From Pseudomonas poae (GTDB taxonomy: Bacteria > Pseudomonadota > Gammaproteobacteria > Pseudomonadales > Pseudomonadaceae): a stretch of 64,000 bases of DNA. The notes beneath the pieces are model-generated. The model was not told where the DNA came from. It saw nothing but the letters and a program-made list of their open reading frames with translations, and did not search any database. The stretch is taken from contig NZ_JYLI01000004.1 of the NCBI RefSeq assembly GCF_001439785.1, forward strand, positions 338,747 through 402,746, read 5' to 3'. The translations under genes and the position numbers were made by a program. Positions 20,587 through 30,300 of the stretch are shown in pieces; the stretch's first letter is position 1, and every line of letters begins with the position of its first letter.

Positions 20587-21654
20587 ATGCTGGACTGGAA
20601 AAATCGCGCAGGCAGTGCCAAAGGCCCCGCCCCTGAGCCCAAGTCGACCCACCGCGGCTATTTGCGCAGCGTCCTGATGAGCCGCGCCGTGCTGGGTGTG
20701 CTCGGCTTGTACCTGTTGGTCACCGGCGCCCTGGGCTGGTATTGGAGCGAAGAGCCTGCGCTGTTTCCGGTGCAGCAGAATGCCCAGCTTGCCGCCGAGC
20801 AGGAAGGCAAGCAGATGGTGATCGGCTACACCACCGTCGAAACCCTAAAGACCGTGGTCGGCACCTTGCTGAACAAACCGGGCGGCTATATCTCCAACGA
20901 CCGCTTCCCGCCTGGCCTGTGGATGGACAACATGCCGAGCTGGGAGTACGGCGTGCTGGTGCAGGTGCGTGACCTCACCCGTGCCCTGCGCAAGGACTTC
21001 GCCCGCTCCCAGTCTCAATCGGCCGAAGACGCAGATCTGGCCAAGGCCGAGCCGCGCTTCAATTTCGACAACAAGAGTTGGGTGCTGCCATCCAGCGAGT
21101 CGGAATACCAGGAAGGCATCAACTCCCTGAGCCGCTACGAAGCACGTCTGTCCGACCCGAACCAGCGCGGCGCGCTGTTTTACGCGCGTGCCGACAACCT
21201 CAACAACTGGCTGGGCGATGTGGCCACGCGCCTGGGCTCGCTGTCGCAACGTCTGTCGGCCAGCGTAGGCCGGGTGAAACTCAACACCGCGCTGAAAACC
21301 GAGGCGCTGGCACCGGGTGAGGTGCCGCAGGTCGATGAAGAAGTGGTGGAAACCCCATGGATGCAGATCGACAACGTGTTCTACGAGGCACGCGGGCAGG
21401 CCTGGGCCTTGTCCCACCTGCTGCGCGCGATCGAAGTCGATTTTGCCGACGTGCTGGCCAAGAAAAACGCCACCGTGAGCGTACGTCAGATCATTCGTGA
21501 GCTGGAGGCCTCGCAGGAACCGGTGTGGAGTCCTATGATTCTTAACGGCAGTGGCTTCGGTGTACTGGCGAACCATTCGCTGGTGATGGCCAACTATATT
21601 TCCCGAGCAAACGCTGCAGTGATCGATTTGCGTCAGCTCCTCAATCAGGGTTGA
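20587..21654 (+). CDS. DUF2333 inner-membrane protein
   Basis: 355 residues. One membrane helix (about 37-55, AVLGVLGLYLLVTGALGWYW) follows a basic cytoplasmic tail; the rest is a soluble, mostly helical domain likely in the periplasm. Members of this family have no assigned function that I know. AAAGGATATCGCC before ATG 20587 is a good ribosome-binding site. The stop overlaps the NUDIX gene start (TGATG), so the two are coupled. The corresponding P. aeruginosa gene is PA4842 by gene order. Confidence 0.88.
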   Translation: MLDWKNRAGSAKGPAPEPKSTHRGYLRSVLMSRAVLGVLGLYLLVTGALGWYWSEEPALFPVQQNAQLAAEQEGKQMVIGYTTVETLKTVVGTLLNKPGGYISNDRFPPGLWMDNMPSWEYGVLVQVRDLTRALRKDFARSQSQSAEDADLAKAEPRFNFDNKSWVLPSSESEYQEGINSLSRYEARLSDPNQRGALFYARADNLNNWLGDVATRLGSLSQRLSASVGRVKLNTALKTEALAPGEVPQVDEEVVETPWMQIDNVFYEARGQAWALSHLLRAIEVDFADVLAKKNATVSVRQIIRELEASQEPVWSPMILNGSGFGVLANHSLVMANYISRANAAVIDLRQLLNQG

Positions 21655-22193
21655 TGATGGACACAATGGAGAAAGAGGCCGCCCACCGAGCGGCCTCGGA
21701 TGCTGAACTGATCTGCTGGGTGGACGAGCAGGACAACCTGCTCGGCCACCTTGTACGTTCCGACCTTCGCCAGCGCGGCCTGATCGGCCGCTGCACCTTT
21801 ATCTTTCTGTTCAACGCCAAGGGCGAGCTGTGTGTGCATCGGCGCACCCTGAGCAAGGCGCTGTACCCCGGATTCTGGGACACGGCAGCCGGTGGCATGG
21901 TGGCGGCCGGGGAAAGCTATGCCGTGTCGGCGGCCCGTGAACTGGAAGAAGAGCTTGGGGTGAGCGGGGTTGAGCTGGTCGAACATGACCACTTCTACTT
22001 CGAAGACGGCGACAGCCGGCTGTGGTGCAAGTCCTACTCCGCGGTGTGGGACGGGCCCTTGTGCGTGCAGCCCGAAGAGGTCATGGAAGCGCGCTTTTTA
22101 CCCCTCCAAACCGTCCTCGCAGAGGCCGAGCAAAAGCCTTACTGCCCGGACGCCCAGGAGGGCTTGCGGCGCTATCTGGCTTCACGTCGCTAA
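21654..22193 (+). CDS. NUDIX hydrolase (YfcD-type)
   Basis: 179 residues. The NUDIX box lies at 81-103 (GMVAAGESYAV then REL.EELG), with the catalytic Glu residues intact, preceded by CTFIFLFNAKGELCVHRRT, typical of isopentenyl-diphosphate isomerase-like NUDIX proteins such as YfcD. The real substrate is unknown. ATG 21654 overlaps the DUF2333 stop; ATG 21657 and ATG 21666 are alternatives. Confidence 0.88.
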   Translation: MMDTMEKEAAHRAASDAELICWVDEQDNLLGHLVRSDLRQRGLIGRCTFIFLFNAKGELCVHRRTLSKALYPGFWDTAAGGMVAAGESYAVSAARELEEELGVSGVELVEHDHFYFEDGDSRLWCKSYSAVWDGPLCVQPEEVMEARFLPLQTVLAEAEQKPYCPDAQEGLRRYLASRR

Positions 22194-22221
22194 AGCAGCA
22201 TGAATTGGCGCCATTTGGCCC

Positions 22222-22250
22222 TTAGCAAGCTGCGTTTTTGCCGTTACACT
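22222..22250 (+). promoter_or_regulatory. Sigma70-type promoter for the YciH gene
   Basis: TTAGCA (22222-22227), 17-base spacer, TACACT (22245-22250). Transcription would start about 120 bases upstream of the YciH gene. Confidence 0.4.
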
Positions 22251-22376
22251 GCGCGCCTTTTCACCCGAACCGCCTTGGCGGTTTGGTAGCGCTGCCCCTG
22301 CCTGAGTGGGGCTTCGCGGTCGATATTCGCCCTGTGCGAGCATCGATCAGTCTCCATCCTCCCAAGAGGATTGCCG

Positions 22377-22748
22377 GTGGCCAAAAAAGCCGCATCCTTC
22401 GCCGCCCTCGGTGGCCTGGTATTTTCCACCGACGCAGGTCGACACTGCCCGGACTGTCGCCAGCCCGTGGACGCCTGCCTCTGCAAACAGACCCAGATCC
22501 CCGAAGGTGACGGCATTGCCCGCGTGCGCCGCGAAAGCAAAGGCCGTGGCGGCAAGACGGTGACCACCATCACCGGCGTGCCCCTGGCCGAAGACGCGCT
22601 CAAGGAACTGGCCACTTCGCTGAAAAAGCGCTGTGGCACCGGCGGTGCGTTGAAGGACGGGGTCATCGAGATCCAGGGCGATCACGTCGAACTGCTGTTG
22701 GCCGAGCTGATCAAGCTCGGTTACAAGGCCAGGAAGTCCGGCGGCTGA
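22377..22748 (+). CDS. yciH: SUI1/eIF1-like translation factor YciH
   Basis: 123 residues. The SUI1 domain (about 45-120) contains RGGKTVTTITGVPL and KKRCGTGGALKDGVIEIQGDH, the hallmark of eIF1-like proteins. A Cys cluster (C24, C27, C34, C36) near the N-terminus may bind metal. E. coli YciH affects start-codon fidelity in vitro and under stress. Start GTG 22377 is chosen because AAGAGGA lies 6 bases upstream and the product then begins MAKKAASFAALGG; TTG 22371 would sit on the Shine-Dalgarno. Confidence 0.9.
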   Translation: MAKKAASFAALGGLVFSTDAGRHCPDCRQPVDACLCKQTQIPEGDGIARVRRESKGRGGKTVTTITGVPLAEDALKELATSLKKRCGTGGALKDGVIEIQGDHVELLLAELIKLGYKARKSGG

Positions 22749-22837
22749 GAGCCGCTTGCCAACCTGTGTCTAAACTCTGCCCCGCAGGCGAGGTCTCACC
22801 TGCTTACAGGCAAATCGTCATTTTTATTCTTTAGACT

Positions 22838-22866
22838 GCGCCAGCCTCCGCTTGAGGTGGCGCTTT
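22838..22866 (+). terminator. Hairpin in the speA leader
   Basis: GCGCCA (22838-22843) and TGGCGC (22858-22863), extended by inner CCTC/GAGG, give a 10-bp stem followed by TTTCGCCTTCATTT. It lies 27 bases before the speA start, so it is either the yciH terminator or an attenuator-like element. Confidence 0.5.
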
Positions 22867-22890
22867 CGCCTTCATTTATAGGGGACTTCG

Positions 22891-24804
22891 ATGTCCGTAC
22901 GACGCACACGCAAAGACGATGGCAGCCAATGGACCGTTGCGGACAGCCGCAGTGTTTACGGGATTCGCCATTGGGGGGCCGGGTATTTCGCGATCAATGA
23001 AGCCGGTCGCGTCGAAGTCCGTCCCAACGGCCCGAACAGCACCCCTGTCGACCTCTACGAGCAGGTTGACCAACTGCGTAAAAGCGGCCTGTCGCTGCCG
23101 TTGCTGGTGCGTTTCCCCGATATTCTGCAAGACCGCGTGCGCCAGCTCACCGGAGCCTTCGATGCGAACATCGAGCGCCTGGAATACCAGAGCAAATACA
23201 CCGCGCTGTACCCGATCAAGGTGAACCAGCAGGAGGCGGTGATCGAAAACATCATCGCCACCCAGAACGTGTCCATCGGCCTGGAAGCCGGCTCCAAGCC
23301 GGAGCTGCTGGCGGTGCTGGCCCTGGCACCCAAGGGCGGCACCATCGTCTGCAACGGTTACAAGGACCGTGAGTTCATCCGCCTGGCACTGATGGGCCAG
23401 AAGCTCGGCCACAACGTGTTTATCGTGATCGAAAAAGAATCCGAAGTTGAGCTGGTGATCGAAGAGGCCGCCAGCCTCAAGGTCAAGCCACAGGTCGGCC
23501 TGCGCGTGCGCCTGTCGTCCCTGGCCTCGAGCAAGTGGGCCGACACCGGTGGCGAAAAGTCCAAGTTCGGCCTGTCGGCGGCGCAATTGCTGTCGGTGGT
23601 TGAGCGCTTTCGTGCAGCCGGCCTGGATCAGGGCATCCGCCTTCTGCACTTCCACATGGGTTCGCAAATCGCCAACCTGGCTGACTACCAGCACGGCTTC
23701 AAGGAAGCCATTCGTTACTACGGCGAACTGCGCAACCTCGGCCTGCCGGTGGACCACATCGACGTGGGCGGTGGCTTGGGCGTGGACTACGACGGCACCC
23801 ACTCGCGCAACGCCAGCTCCATCAACTACGACATGGACGACTACGCCGGCGTGGTGGTGGGCATGCTCAAGGAATTCTGCGACGCGCAGAGCCTGCCGCA
23901 CCCGAACATCTTCTCCGAAAGCGGCCGCTCGCTGACCGCCCACCACGCCATGCTGGTGGTGCAGGTTACCGACGTCGAAAAACACAACGACGAAATCCCG
24001 ACCATCGAAAACAAGGAAAGCCTGCCCGAAACCGTGCAATGGCTGGTGGACTTGCTGGGTCCGACCGACATCGAGATGGTCACCGAAACCTACTGGCGCG
24101 CCACCCACTACATGAGCGACGTGGCCACCCAGTACGCTGATGGCAAGCTGACCCTGGCCGAAAAAGCCCTGGCCGAACAGTGCTACTTCGCCGTGTGCCG
24201 CCGCCTGCACAACTCGCTCAAGGCGCGTCAGCGTTCCCATCGCCAGGTGCTGGACGAGCTCAATGACAAGCTGGCCGACAAGTACATCTGCAACTTCTCG
24301 GTATTCCAGAGCCTGCCCGACACCTGGGCCATCGGCCAGGTGCTGCCGATTCTGCCGCTGCACCGCCTCGACGAAGAGCCGTTGCGCCGCGCGGTGTTGC
24401 AGGACCTGACCTGCGACTCCGACGGCAAGATCAAGCAATACGTCGACGAGCAGAGCATCGAGACCAGCCTGCCGGTGCACGCCCTTAACGAAGGCGAAGA
24501 CTACCTGCTGGGTATCTTCCTGGTGGGCGCGTACCAGGAAATTCTGGGTGATATGCACAACCTGTTCGGTGACACCGACTCGGTGAACATCTACCAGCGC
24601 GAAGACGGCTCGGTGTACAGCGCTGGCATCGAAACCCACGACACCATCGAAGACATGCTGCGTTACGTGCACCTGTCGCCGGAGGAGTTGATGACCCACT
24701 ACCGCGACAAGTGCGCGAGCGCGAAGATCTCCGCGTCGGAACGCACCCAGTTCCTGGACGCGTTGCGTCTGGGCCTGACGCGATCCTCGTACCTGTCCTC
24801 GTAA
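22891..24804 (+). CDS. speA: Biosynthetic arginine decarboxylase
   Basis: PLP enzyme converting arginine to agmatine for putrescine synthesis. 637 residues, as expected for the SpeA alanine-racemase-fold class. PLP lysine K110 in [19 protein letters not shown], the phosphate loop [11 protein letters not shown], and an ESGR motif before SLTAHHAML are visible. A good GGGGAC ribosome-binding site precedes ATG 22891. Ends at a compact hairpin (24810-24834). Confidence 0.96.
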   Translation: MSVRRTRKDDGSQWTVADSRSVYGIRHWGAGYFAINEAGRVEVRPNGPNSTPVDLYEQVDQLRKSGLSLPLLVRFPDILQDRVRQLTGAFDANIERLEYQSKYTALYPIKVNQQEAVIENIIATQNVSIGLEAGSKPELLAVLALAPKGGTIVCNGYKDREFIRLALMGQKLGHNVFIVIEKESEVELVIEEAASLKVKPQVGLRVRLSSLASSKWADTGGEKSKFGLSAAQLLSVVERFRAAGLDQGIRLLHFHMGSQIANLADYQHGFKEAIRYYGELRNLGLPVDHIDVGGGLGVDYDGTHSRNASSINYDMDDYAGVVVGMLKEFCDAQSLPHPNIFSESGRSLTAHHAMLVVQVTDVEKHNDEIPTIENKESLPETVQWLVDLLGPTDIEMVTETYWRATHYMSDVATQYADGKLTLAEKALAEQCYFAVCRRLHNSLKARQRSHRQVLDELNDKLADKYICNFSVFQSLPDTWAIGQVLPILPLHRLDEEPLRRAVLQDLTCDSDGKIKQYVDEQSIETSLPVHALNEGEDYLLGIFLVGAYQEILGDMHNLFGDTDSVNIYQREDGSVYSAGIETHDTIEDMLRYVHLSPEELMTHYRDKCASAKISASERTQFLDALRLGLTRSSYLSS

Positions 24805-24809
24805 CCCCT

Positions 24810-24834
24810 GTGGGAGGGGGCAAGCCCCTCCCAC
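24810..24834. repeat. Compact REP hairpin after speA
   Basis: GTGGGAGGGG faces CCCCTCCCAC with a GCAAG loop, then ATTTG. It is a REP pair collapsed to one stem-loop and may act as the speA terminator. Confidence 0.6.
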
Positions 24835-24877
24835 ATTTGAAGCACTGCTAATCCTGAACTTTTGTGGGGGCTGAGCA

Positions 24878-25744
24878 ATGTCCAGCAAATGGCTGCAAAT
24901 GTTCACTCTCGCGATGGCTGCCTTCCTGGCAGCCTGCTCGCCCATCAAAGTGCTCAATGCACTCACACCCTCCAGCACCTTCACCAAAACATCCGCAATC
25001 GCCTACGGCAGCGATCCCCGCCAGACACTCGATATCTACCGCCCCGTTCCGGCTATTTCCAATGCTCCGGTAGTGGTGTTTTTCTACGGCGGCACCTGGA
25101 ACAGCGGCGCCAGAGACGATTACGGTTTCGTCGGCGAAGCCCTGGCCTCGCGCGGCATTGTGGTGGTGATTGCCGATTACCGGCTCTACCCGCAAGTGCG
25201 CTACCCCGCGTTTTTGCAGGACGGCGCAAAAGCAGTAGCCTGGACCGTTCAGCACGGCGCCGAATACGGTGCCGACCCCAAGCGGCTCTACGTGATGGGC
25301 CACAGCTCCGGCGCGTACAACGCCGCGATGCTGGCGCTGGATGCTCGCTGGCTGAGGGAAGAGGGTTTGACCCCTTCGATATTCAAAGGCTGGATCGGCC
25401 TGGCCGGGCCTTATGACTTTTTGCCGATTGAAAACCCGGACGTGAAACCGGTGTTTTTCTTCCCCGATTCACCGCCGGATTCGCAGCCGATCAACCATGT
25501 CAGCGCTGCGGCGCCGCCGAGCCTGTTGATCGCTTCGAATGACGACAACTTGGTCAATCCCACGCGCAATACTGGTGGGCTGGCTGAGCGTCTGAGGGTG
25601 GCTGGCGTGCCGGTGCAGACATTCTATTTCAGCCGCACCAACCATCAGACGCTGGTGGCGGCCCTGTCCAAACCCCTGCGCTGGCTGGCGCCAGTGCTGG
25701 ATCGCGTCACGGCATTCATCCAAGCCAGCGACCCTGTCGATTAA
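24878..25744 (+). CDS. Lipoprotein alpha/beta hydrolase (esterase/lipase-like)
   Basis: 288 residues. Signal peptide with lipobox LAAC (C20), so probably membrane-anchored. An oxyanion segment FFYGGTWNSG (68-77) precedes the nucleophile motif GHSSG (S143), and a late His is in RTNHQTL; this is the hormone-sensitive lipase/BD-FAE type of fold. Substrate unknown. Its 3' end overlaps the convergent MATE gene by 29 bases. Confidence 0.87.
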   Translation: MSSKWLQMFTLAMAAFLAACSPIKVLNALTPSSTFTKTSAIAYGSDPRQTLDIYRPVPAISNAPVVVFFYGGTWNSGARDDYGFVGEALASRGIVVVIADYRLYPQVRYPAFLQDGAKAVAWTVQHGAEYGADPKRLYVMGHSSGAYNAAMLALDARWLREEGLTPSIFKGWIGLAGPYDFLPIENPDVKPVFFFPDSPPDSQPINHVSAAAPPSLLIASNDDNLVNPTRNTGGLAERLRVAGVPVQTFYFSRTNHQTLVAALSKPLRWLAPVLDRVTAFIQASDPVD

Positions 25745-27053
25745 GGCGCCAGGCAATGGCCCACAAGGTAAGGCTGCGCACCGCCATGAACAGCAGGAAG
25801 CTGATCCACAGGCCGTGGTTGCCGTAACCCTGCAACAGCCAGGCAATGGGCAACAGGATCAGCACCGTCAGCAGCATGCCGTTGCGCATCTCGCGCGCGC
25901 GGGTGGCGCCGATAAACAGACCGTCGAGCACGTAACTCCACACCGCAATCAGCGGTAGCACCGCCAGATACGGCAGGTAGCGGTCGGCGGTGTCGCGCAC
26001 ACTGGGGATGTCGGTCTGCATGGCGATAAACAGGTGGCCGGCGAAGGTGAACAGCAGGGCGAAGCCGACGCTGGCGATCAGTGACCAGCCGCAGGCGACG
26101 ATCAGTGAGCGGCGCAAAGCCTGGCGGTCGTGGGCGCCGATGGCGTGACCGCACAGGGCTTCCACCGCGTGGGCCAGGCCGTCCAGTGCGTGGGCAGTCA
26201 GCAACAGGCCGTTGAGCAGCAGCGCATTGGCCGCCACCGTGGCATCACCCAAACGCGCGCCTTGCACGGTGATCATGAAAAACACCGACTGCAAGGCCAG
26301 GCTGCGGATAAAAATGTCGCGGTTGACCGCCAGCAGCGGGCGCCAGTTCTGCCACACCTTGAGCGCGGCCCAGGCGATCTGTCCGGGGTAGGCGCGCAGG
26401 GCCTTTTGCGTGAGTGCCAGGCCCAGCAGGGCGCCGGTCCATTCGGCGATCACCGACGCGCGTGCGGAGCCGAGCACGCCCCAATCCAGGCCGAGCACGA
26501 ACCACAGGTTGAGTGCGATGTTCACCAGGTTGGTGGTCAGCAGAATCGCCAGCGGCGCCCGAGCGTTCTGGGTGCCGAGAAACCAGCCGACCAGGGCGTA
26601 GCTGGCCAGCGCGGCAGGCAGGCCGAACAGGCGGGTGTGGAAGAACTCGCGGGTGAGTTGGCCCAGTTCGGGCGAAGGCTGCATCCATTCCAGCGCCAGA
26701 TGGCTCAGAGGGATGCCCACGGTGCCGAGCAGCATCGCCAGGCCCAGCGCCAGCAGCAGGCCCTGCAGCAGAATTTGCCGCAACGCCGCGCCGTCATTGC
26801 GCCCGGCAGCCTGGGCGGCAAAGCCGGTGGAGCCCATGCGCAGAAAGCCCATGGCCCAGGCGAGGAAGGTATACAGCGTGGCCCCGACCGCGACCGCGCC
26901 CAACTGGTGGGCGTGGGGCAAGTGGCCGATGACCATGCTGTCCACCAGCGCCACCAGCGGCACGGAGATGTTCGAAAGAATCATCGGCGCCGCCAGCGCC
27001 CAGACACGGCGATGAGTGGGGCGGTCGCGCCAGTCGGTCAATAAGGTCGGCAT
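25716..27053 (-). CDS. MATE family efflux transporter (DinF-like)
   Basis: 445 residues with about 12 hydrophobic segments. It starts RVWALAAPMILSNISVPLVALVDSMVIGHL, the classic MATE N-terminus of the DinF branch, and carries the PxxALG-like central repeat. Probably a Na+ or H+ coupled exporter of cationic or organic compounds. ATG 27053 (MPTLLTDWRDRP) is preferred to ATG 27077. It converges on the hydrolase gene. Confidence 0.9.
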   Translation of the reverse strand: MPTLLTDWRDRPTHRRVWALAAPMILSNISVPLVALVDSMVIGHLPHAHQLGAVAVGATLYTFLAWAMGFLRMGSTGFAAQAAGRNDGAALRQILLQGLLLALGLAMLLGTVGIPLSHLALEWMQPSPELGQLTREFFHTRLFGLPAALASYALVGWFLGTQNARAPLAILLTTNLVNIALNLWFVLGLDWGVLGSARASVIAEWTGALLGLALTQKALRAYPGQIAWAALKVWQNWRPLLAVNRDIFIRSLALQSVFFMITVQGARLGDATVAANALLLNGLLLTAHALDGLAHAVEALCGHAIGAHDRQALRRSLIVACGWSLIASVGFALLFTFAGHLFIAMQTDIPSVRDTADRYLPYLAVLPLIAVWSYVLDGLFIGATRAREMRNGMLLTVLILLPIAWLLQGYGNHGLWISFLLFMAVRSLTLWAIAWRLNRQGRWLG

Positions 27054-27145
27054 GGGGGCTCCTTCGGGGAGCGGCATTGTAACCTCGTATTAACCACACC
27101 AAGGAACCAATGTGGGAGGCATTGTCGCGCAGCAAACAGCGTCTC

Positions 27146-27167
27146 TGTGGCGAGCGGGCTTGCCACA
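27146..27167. repeat. Collapsed REP site
   Basis: GTGGCGAGCGGGCTTGCCAC reads as a REP half-site joined directly to a truncated partner; GTGGGAGGCA (27113-27122) lies just upstream. Confidence 0.5.
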
Positions 27168-27180
27168 GGAGTGTGATTGC

Positions 27181-27228
27181 CTGAAGTTTCAGGTTTTAAA
27201 ATCAACCCGTTATTTTGTGTTTGATAAA
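27181..27228. repeat. Second repeat family: CTGAARTTTCAG unit, copy 1
   Basis: CTGAAGTTTCAG (27181-27192), then TTTTAAAATCAAC and TTATTTTGTGTTTGAT. The same string of blocks occurs at 42830-42876, also right next to a GTGGCGAGC REP. It lies in the 263-base gap before the macroglobulin gene. Confidence 0.6.
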
Positions 27229-27316
27229 AGGTCTCTCCACCTTTTGATCTCCAGCGGCAGTCTCGCTACGGCTGATATATAGTTCACACCCGGTTCCCTC
27301 TTACTACGAGTGCCCC

Positions 27317-30300
27317 ATGCTTAACAAAGGATTGTTCCTGGCCTGTGCGCTGGCCCTGCTGAGTGCCTGCGATTCTTCCGATAAACCGGCTGCACCGTCT
27401 GCGCCCAGCGCGGCGGCAGTGCCCAAATCGGCCAGGGCGGCGCCGGATGTGGCAGCGTTGAAGCAGCGCTACGCCGGGCGCGAGTTGAGTGTGGTGGACG
27501 TGTCCGAGGTGCAACTGGACGGCGCCAGCACGCTGTCGGTGAGCTTTTCCATTCCCCTGGACCCCGATCAGACATTCGCCGACAAGCTCCATCTGGTCGA
27601 CAGCAAGTCCGGCAAGGTCGATGGCGCCTGGGAGCTGTCCGACAACCTGATGGAACTGCGCCTGCGCCACCTTGAGCCGCAGCGCAAACTGGTGCTCACC
27701 GTCGACCCCGGAGTGAAGGCGGTGAACAACGCTCTGCTGCCCGCCGAATACAGCGCCCGCCTGGAAACCCGCGACCTGCAAGCCACCGTCGGCTTCGCCA
27801 GCCGCGGCACCCTGTTGCCTACGCGTCTGGCCGAAGGTTTGCCGGTGATTGCGCTGAATGTTGACAAGATCGACGTGGAATTCTTCCGCATCAAGCCCGA
27901 ATCCCTGCCTTCGTTCCTGGCGCAGTGGGGCCGCAACACCAGCCTGCAAAGCTACGAGTCCCAGGAGCTGCTGCCCCTGGCCGACCTGGTCTACGGTGGC
28001 CGTTTCGACCTGAACCCGGCACGCAACACCCGCGAGACGCTGTTGTTGCCGATCGCAGGCCTCAAGCAATTGCAGCAACCGGGCGTGTATCTGGCGGTGA
28101 TGCGCGCGTCGGGCACCTACAATTACTCGCAGCCGGCCACACTGTTCACCTTGAGTGATATCGGCCTGTCGGTGCATCGCTACGCCAATCGTCTGGATGT
28201 ATTTACCCAGGCACTGGAAGGCGGCAAGGCGCTGGAGGGCGTCGAGCTTGAAGTGCTGGACGCCGAGGGCCGCGTATTGGGTCAGGGCAAGACGGAACAG
28301 GGCGGCCACGCCGAGCTGCCGCTGCCGAAAAAAGCCCAGGTGCTGTTGGCCAGGCAGGGCGAGCAAACCAGCCTGTTGCGTCTGGACAGTGCGGCCCTGG
28401 ACCTGGCCGAATTCGATATCGGCGGGCAACCGTCGCACCCGTTGCAGTTTTTTGTGTTCGGCCCGCGCGACCTGTATCGCCCCGGCGAAACGGTGCTGCT
28501 CAATGCTCTGTTGCGCGACAAGGACGGCAACGCCGTCAAGCCGCAGCCGGTGAGCGTCGAGGTGCGCCGCCCGGATGAACAGGTGAGCCGCAAGTTCGTG
28601 TGGGAAGCCGACGCCTCCGGCCTCTATCAATACCCCTTGCAACTGGCAGGCGAAGCGCCGACCGGGCGCTGGCAACTGGTGTTCGATCTGGGTGACGGCA
28701 AGCCGCAGCTGTATGAATTTCTTGTCGAGGACTTCCTGCCCGAGCGGTTGGCGCTGGAACTCAAGGGCAGCGACACCGCGCTGAGCCCGGCGGACAACCC
28801 GGTGATCCAGGTGAATGGGCGCTACCTGTACGGCGCGCCGGCATCGGGCAATCGGGTCAGCGGCCAAGTCTACGTGCGCCCGCTGCGTGAGGCGGTCAAG
28901 TCGCTGCCGGGTTATCAATTCGGCTCGGTCACCGAAGAAGAGCTGAGCCAGGATTTCGAACTGGACGAAAGCGTACTCGACGCCAAAGGCCAGCAAGCGT
29001 TGACCCTGGAAAGCAAATGGTCCGAGGCCAAGTCGCCGCTGCAACTGATCGTGCAGGCCAGCCTGCAGGAGTCCGGCGGGCGCCCGATCACCCGGCGTCT
29101 GGTGCAGCCGATCTGGCCGGCCGAGCAACTGCCTGGCCTGCGCGGGCTGTTTGACGGCAAGGAAACCAATGGCGACGGCCCGGCGGAATTCGAAGTGCTG
29201 GTGGCCAACCAGGAAGGGCAGAAGCTCGCCGCGCACAACCTCAAGGTGCGCCTGGTGCGCGAGCGCCGCGACTACTACTGGAACTACTCCGACAACGACG
29301 GCTGGAGCTATCACTTCAACGAAAAATTCCTCAACCTCGACGAGCAGATCCTCAACATCAAGGCCGGCGACACCGCCAGAGTCAGCTTCCAGGTGGAATG
29401 GGGCCCGTACCGCGTCGAAGTGGAAGACCCGCAGACCGGGTTGGTCAGCAGCCTGCGGTTCTGGGCCGGTTACCAGGCCCAGGACAACACCGAAGGCGGC
29501 GCCGTGCGCCCGGATCAGGTCAAGCTGGCACTGGATAAACCCGCCTATGGCGACGGCGACACAGCGAATGTCACGGTGACGCCGCCGGCGGCTGGTAAAG
29601 GCTACCTGTTGGTGGAATCCGCCGAAGGGCCGTTGTGGTGGGAGGAAATCGACGTACCTGCCGAAGGCAAAAGCTTTGCCGTGAAACTGGACCCGAAATG
29701 GGCGCGGCATGACCTGTACGTGAGTGCGCTGGTGGTTCGTCCCGGCGAGCGCAAGGCCAATATCACCCCCAAGCGGGCCGTGGGCCTGTTGCACCTGCCG
29801 CTGGATCGCACCCAGCGCAAACTCGCCCTGACCCTCACGGCGCCGGAAAAAATGCGCCCCAAACAACCGCTGACGGTGAAGATTGCCGCCAAAAACGCCG
29901 ACGGCAGCGTGCCCAAGCAGGTGCATGTGCTGCTGGCGGCGGTGGACGTGGGCATTCTCAATATCACCGAATACCCGACACCCGACCCGTACTCCAGCCT
30001 GTTCGGCCGCAAGGCCTATGGTGTCGATCAGTTCGACATCTACGGCCAGTTGATCGAGGCCGGGCAGGGCCGTCTGGCCAGCCTGGCGTTCGGTGGTGAC
30101 GCGGCGCTGGCCAAGGGCGGCAAGCGCCCGGACACCAGCGTGACCATCGTCGCCCTGCAAAGCGCGCCGGTTACCTTGAACGAGCAGGGCGAGGGCGAAG
30201 TCAGCGTCAATATTCCCGACTTCAACGGCGAACTGCGCCTGATGGCCCAGGCCTGGAGCGATGACCGCTACGGCATGGCCGAAGGCAAGACAGTGATCGC

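Noticed and set aside
21654..22193. NUDIX gene considered as isopentenyl-diphosphate isomerase
   Set aside because: It has the NUDIX box and a related fold, but the protein is the YfcD type whose members are not shown to be isomerases.
22876..24987. A 703-codon minus-strand frame opposite speA
   Set aside because: It is the shadow of a well-supported enzyme; low-complexity His/Gln/Val protein with no motif.
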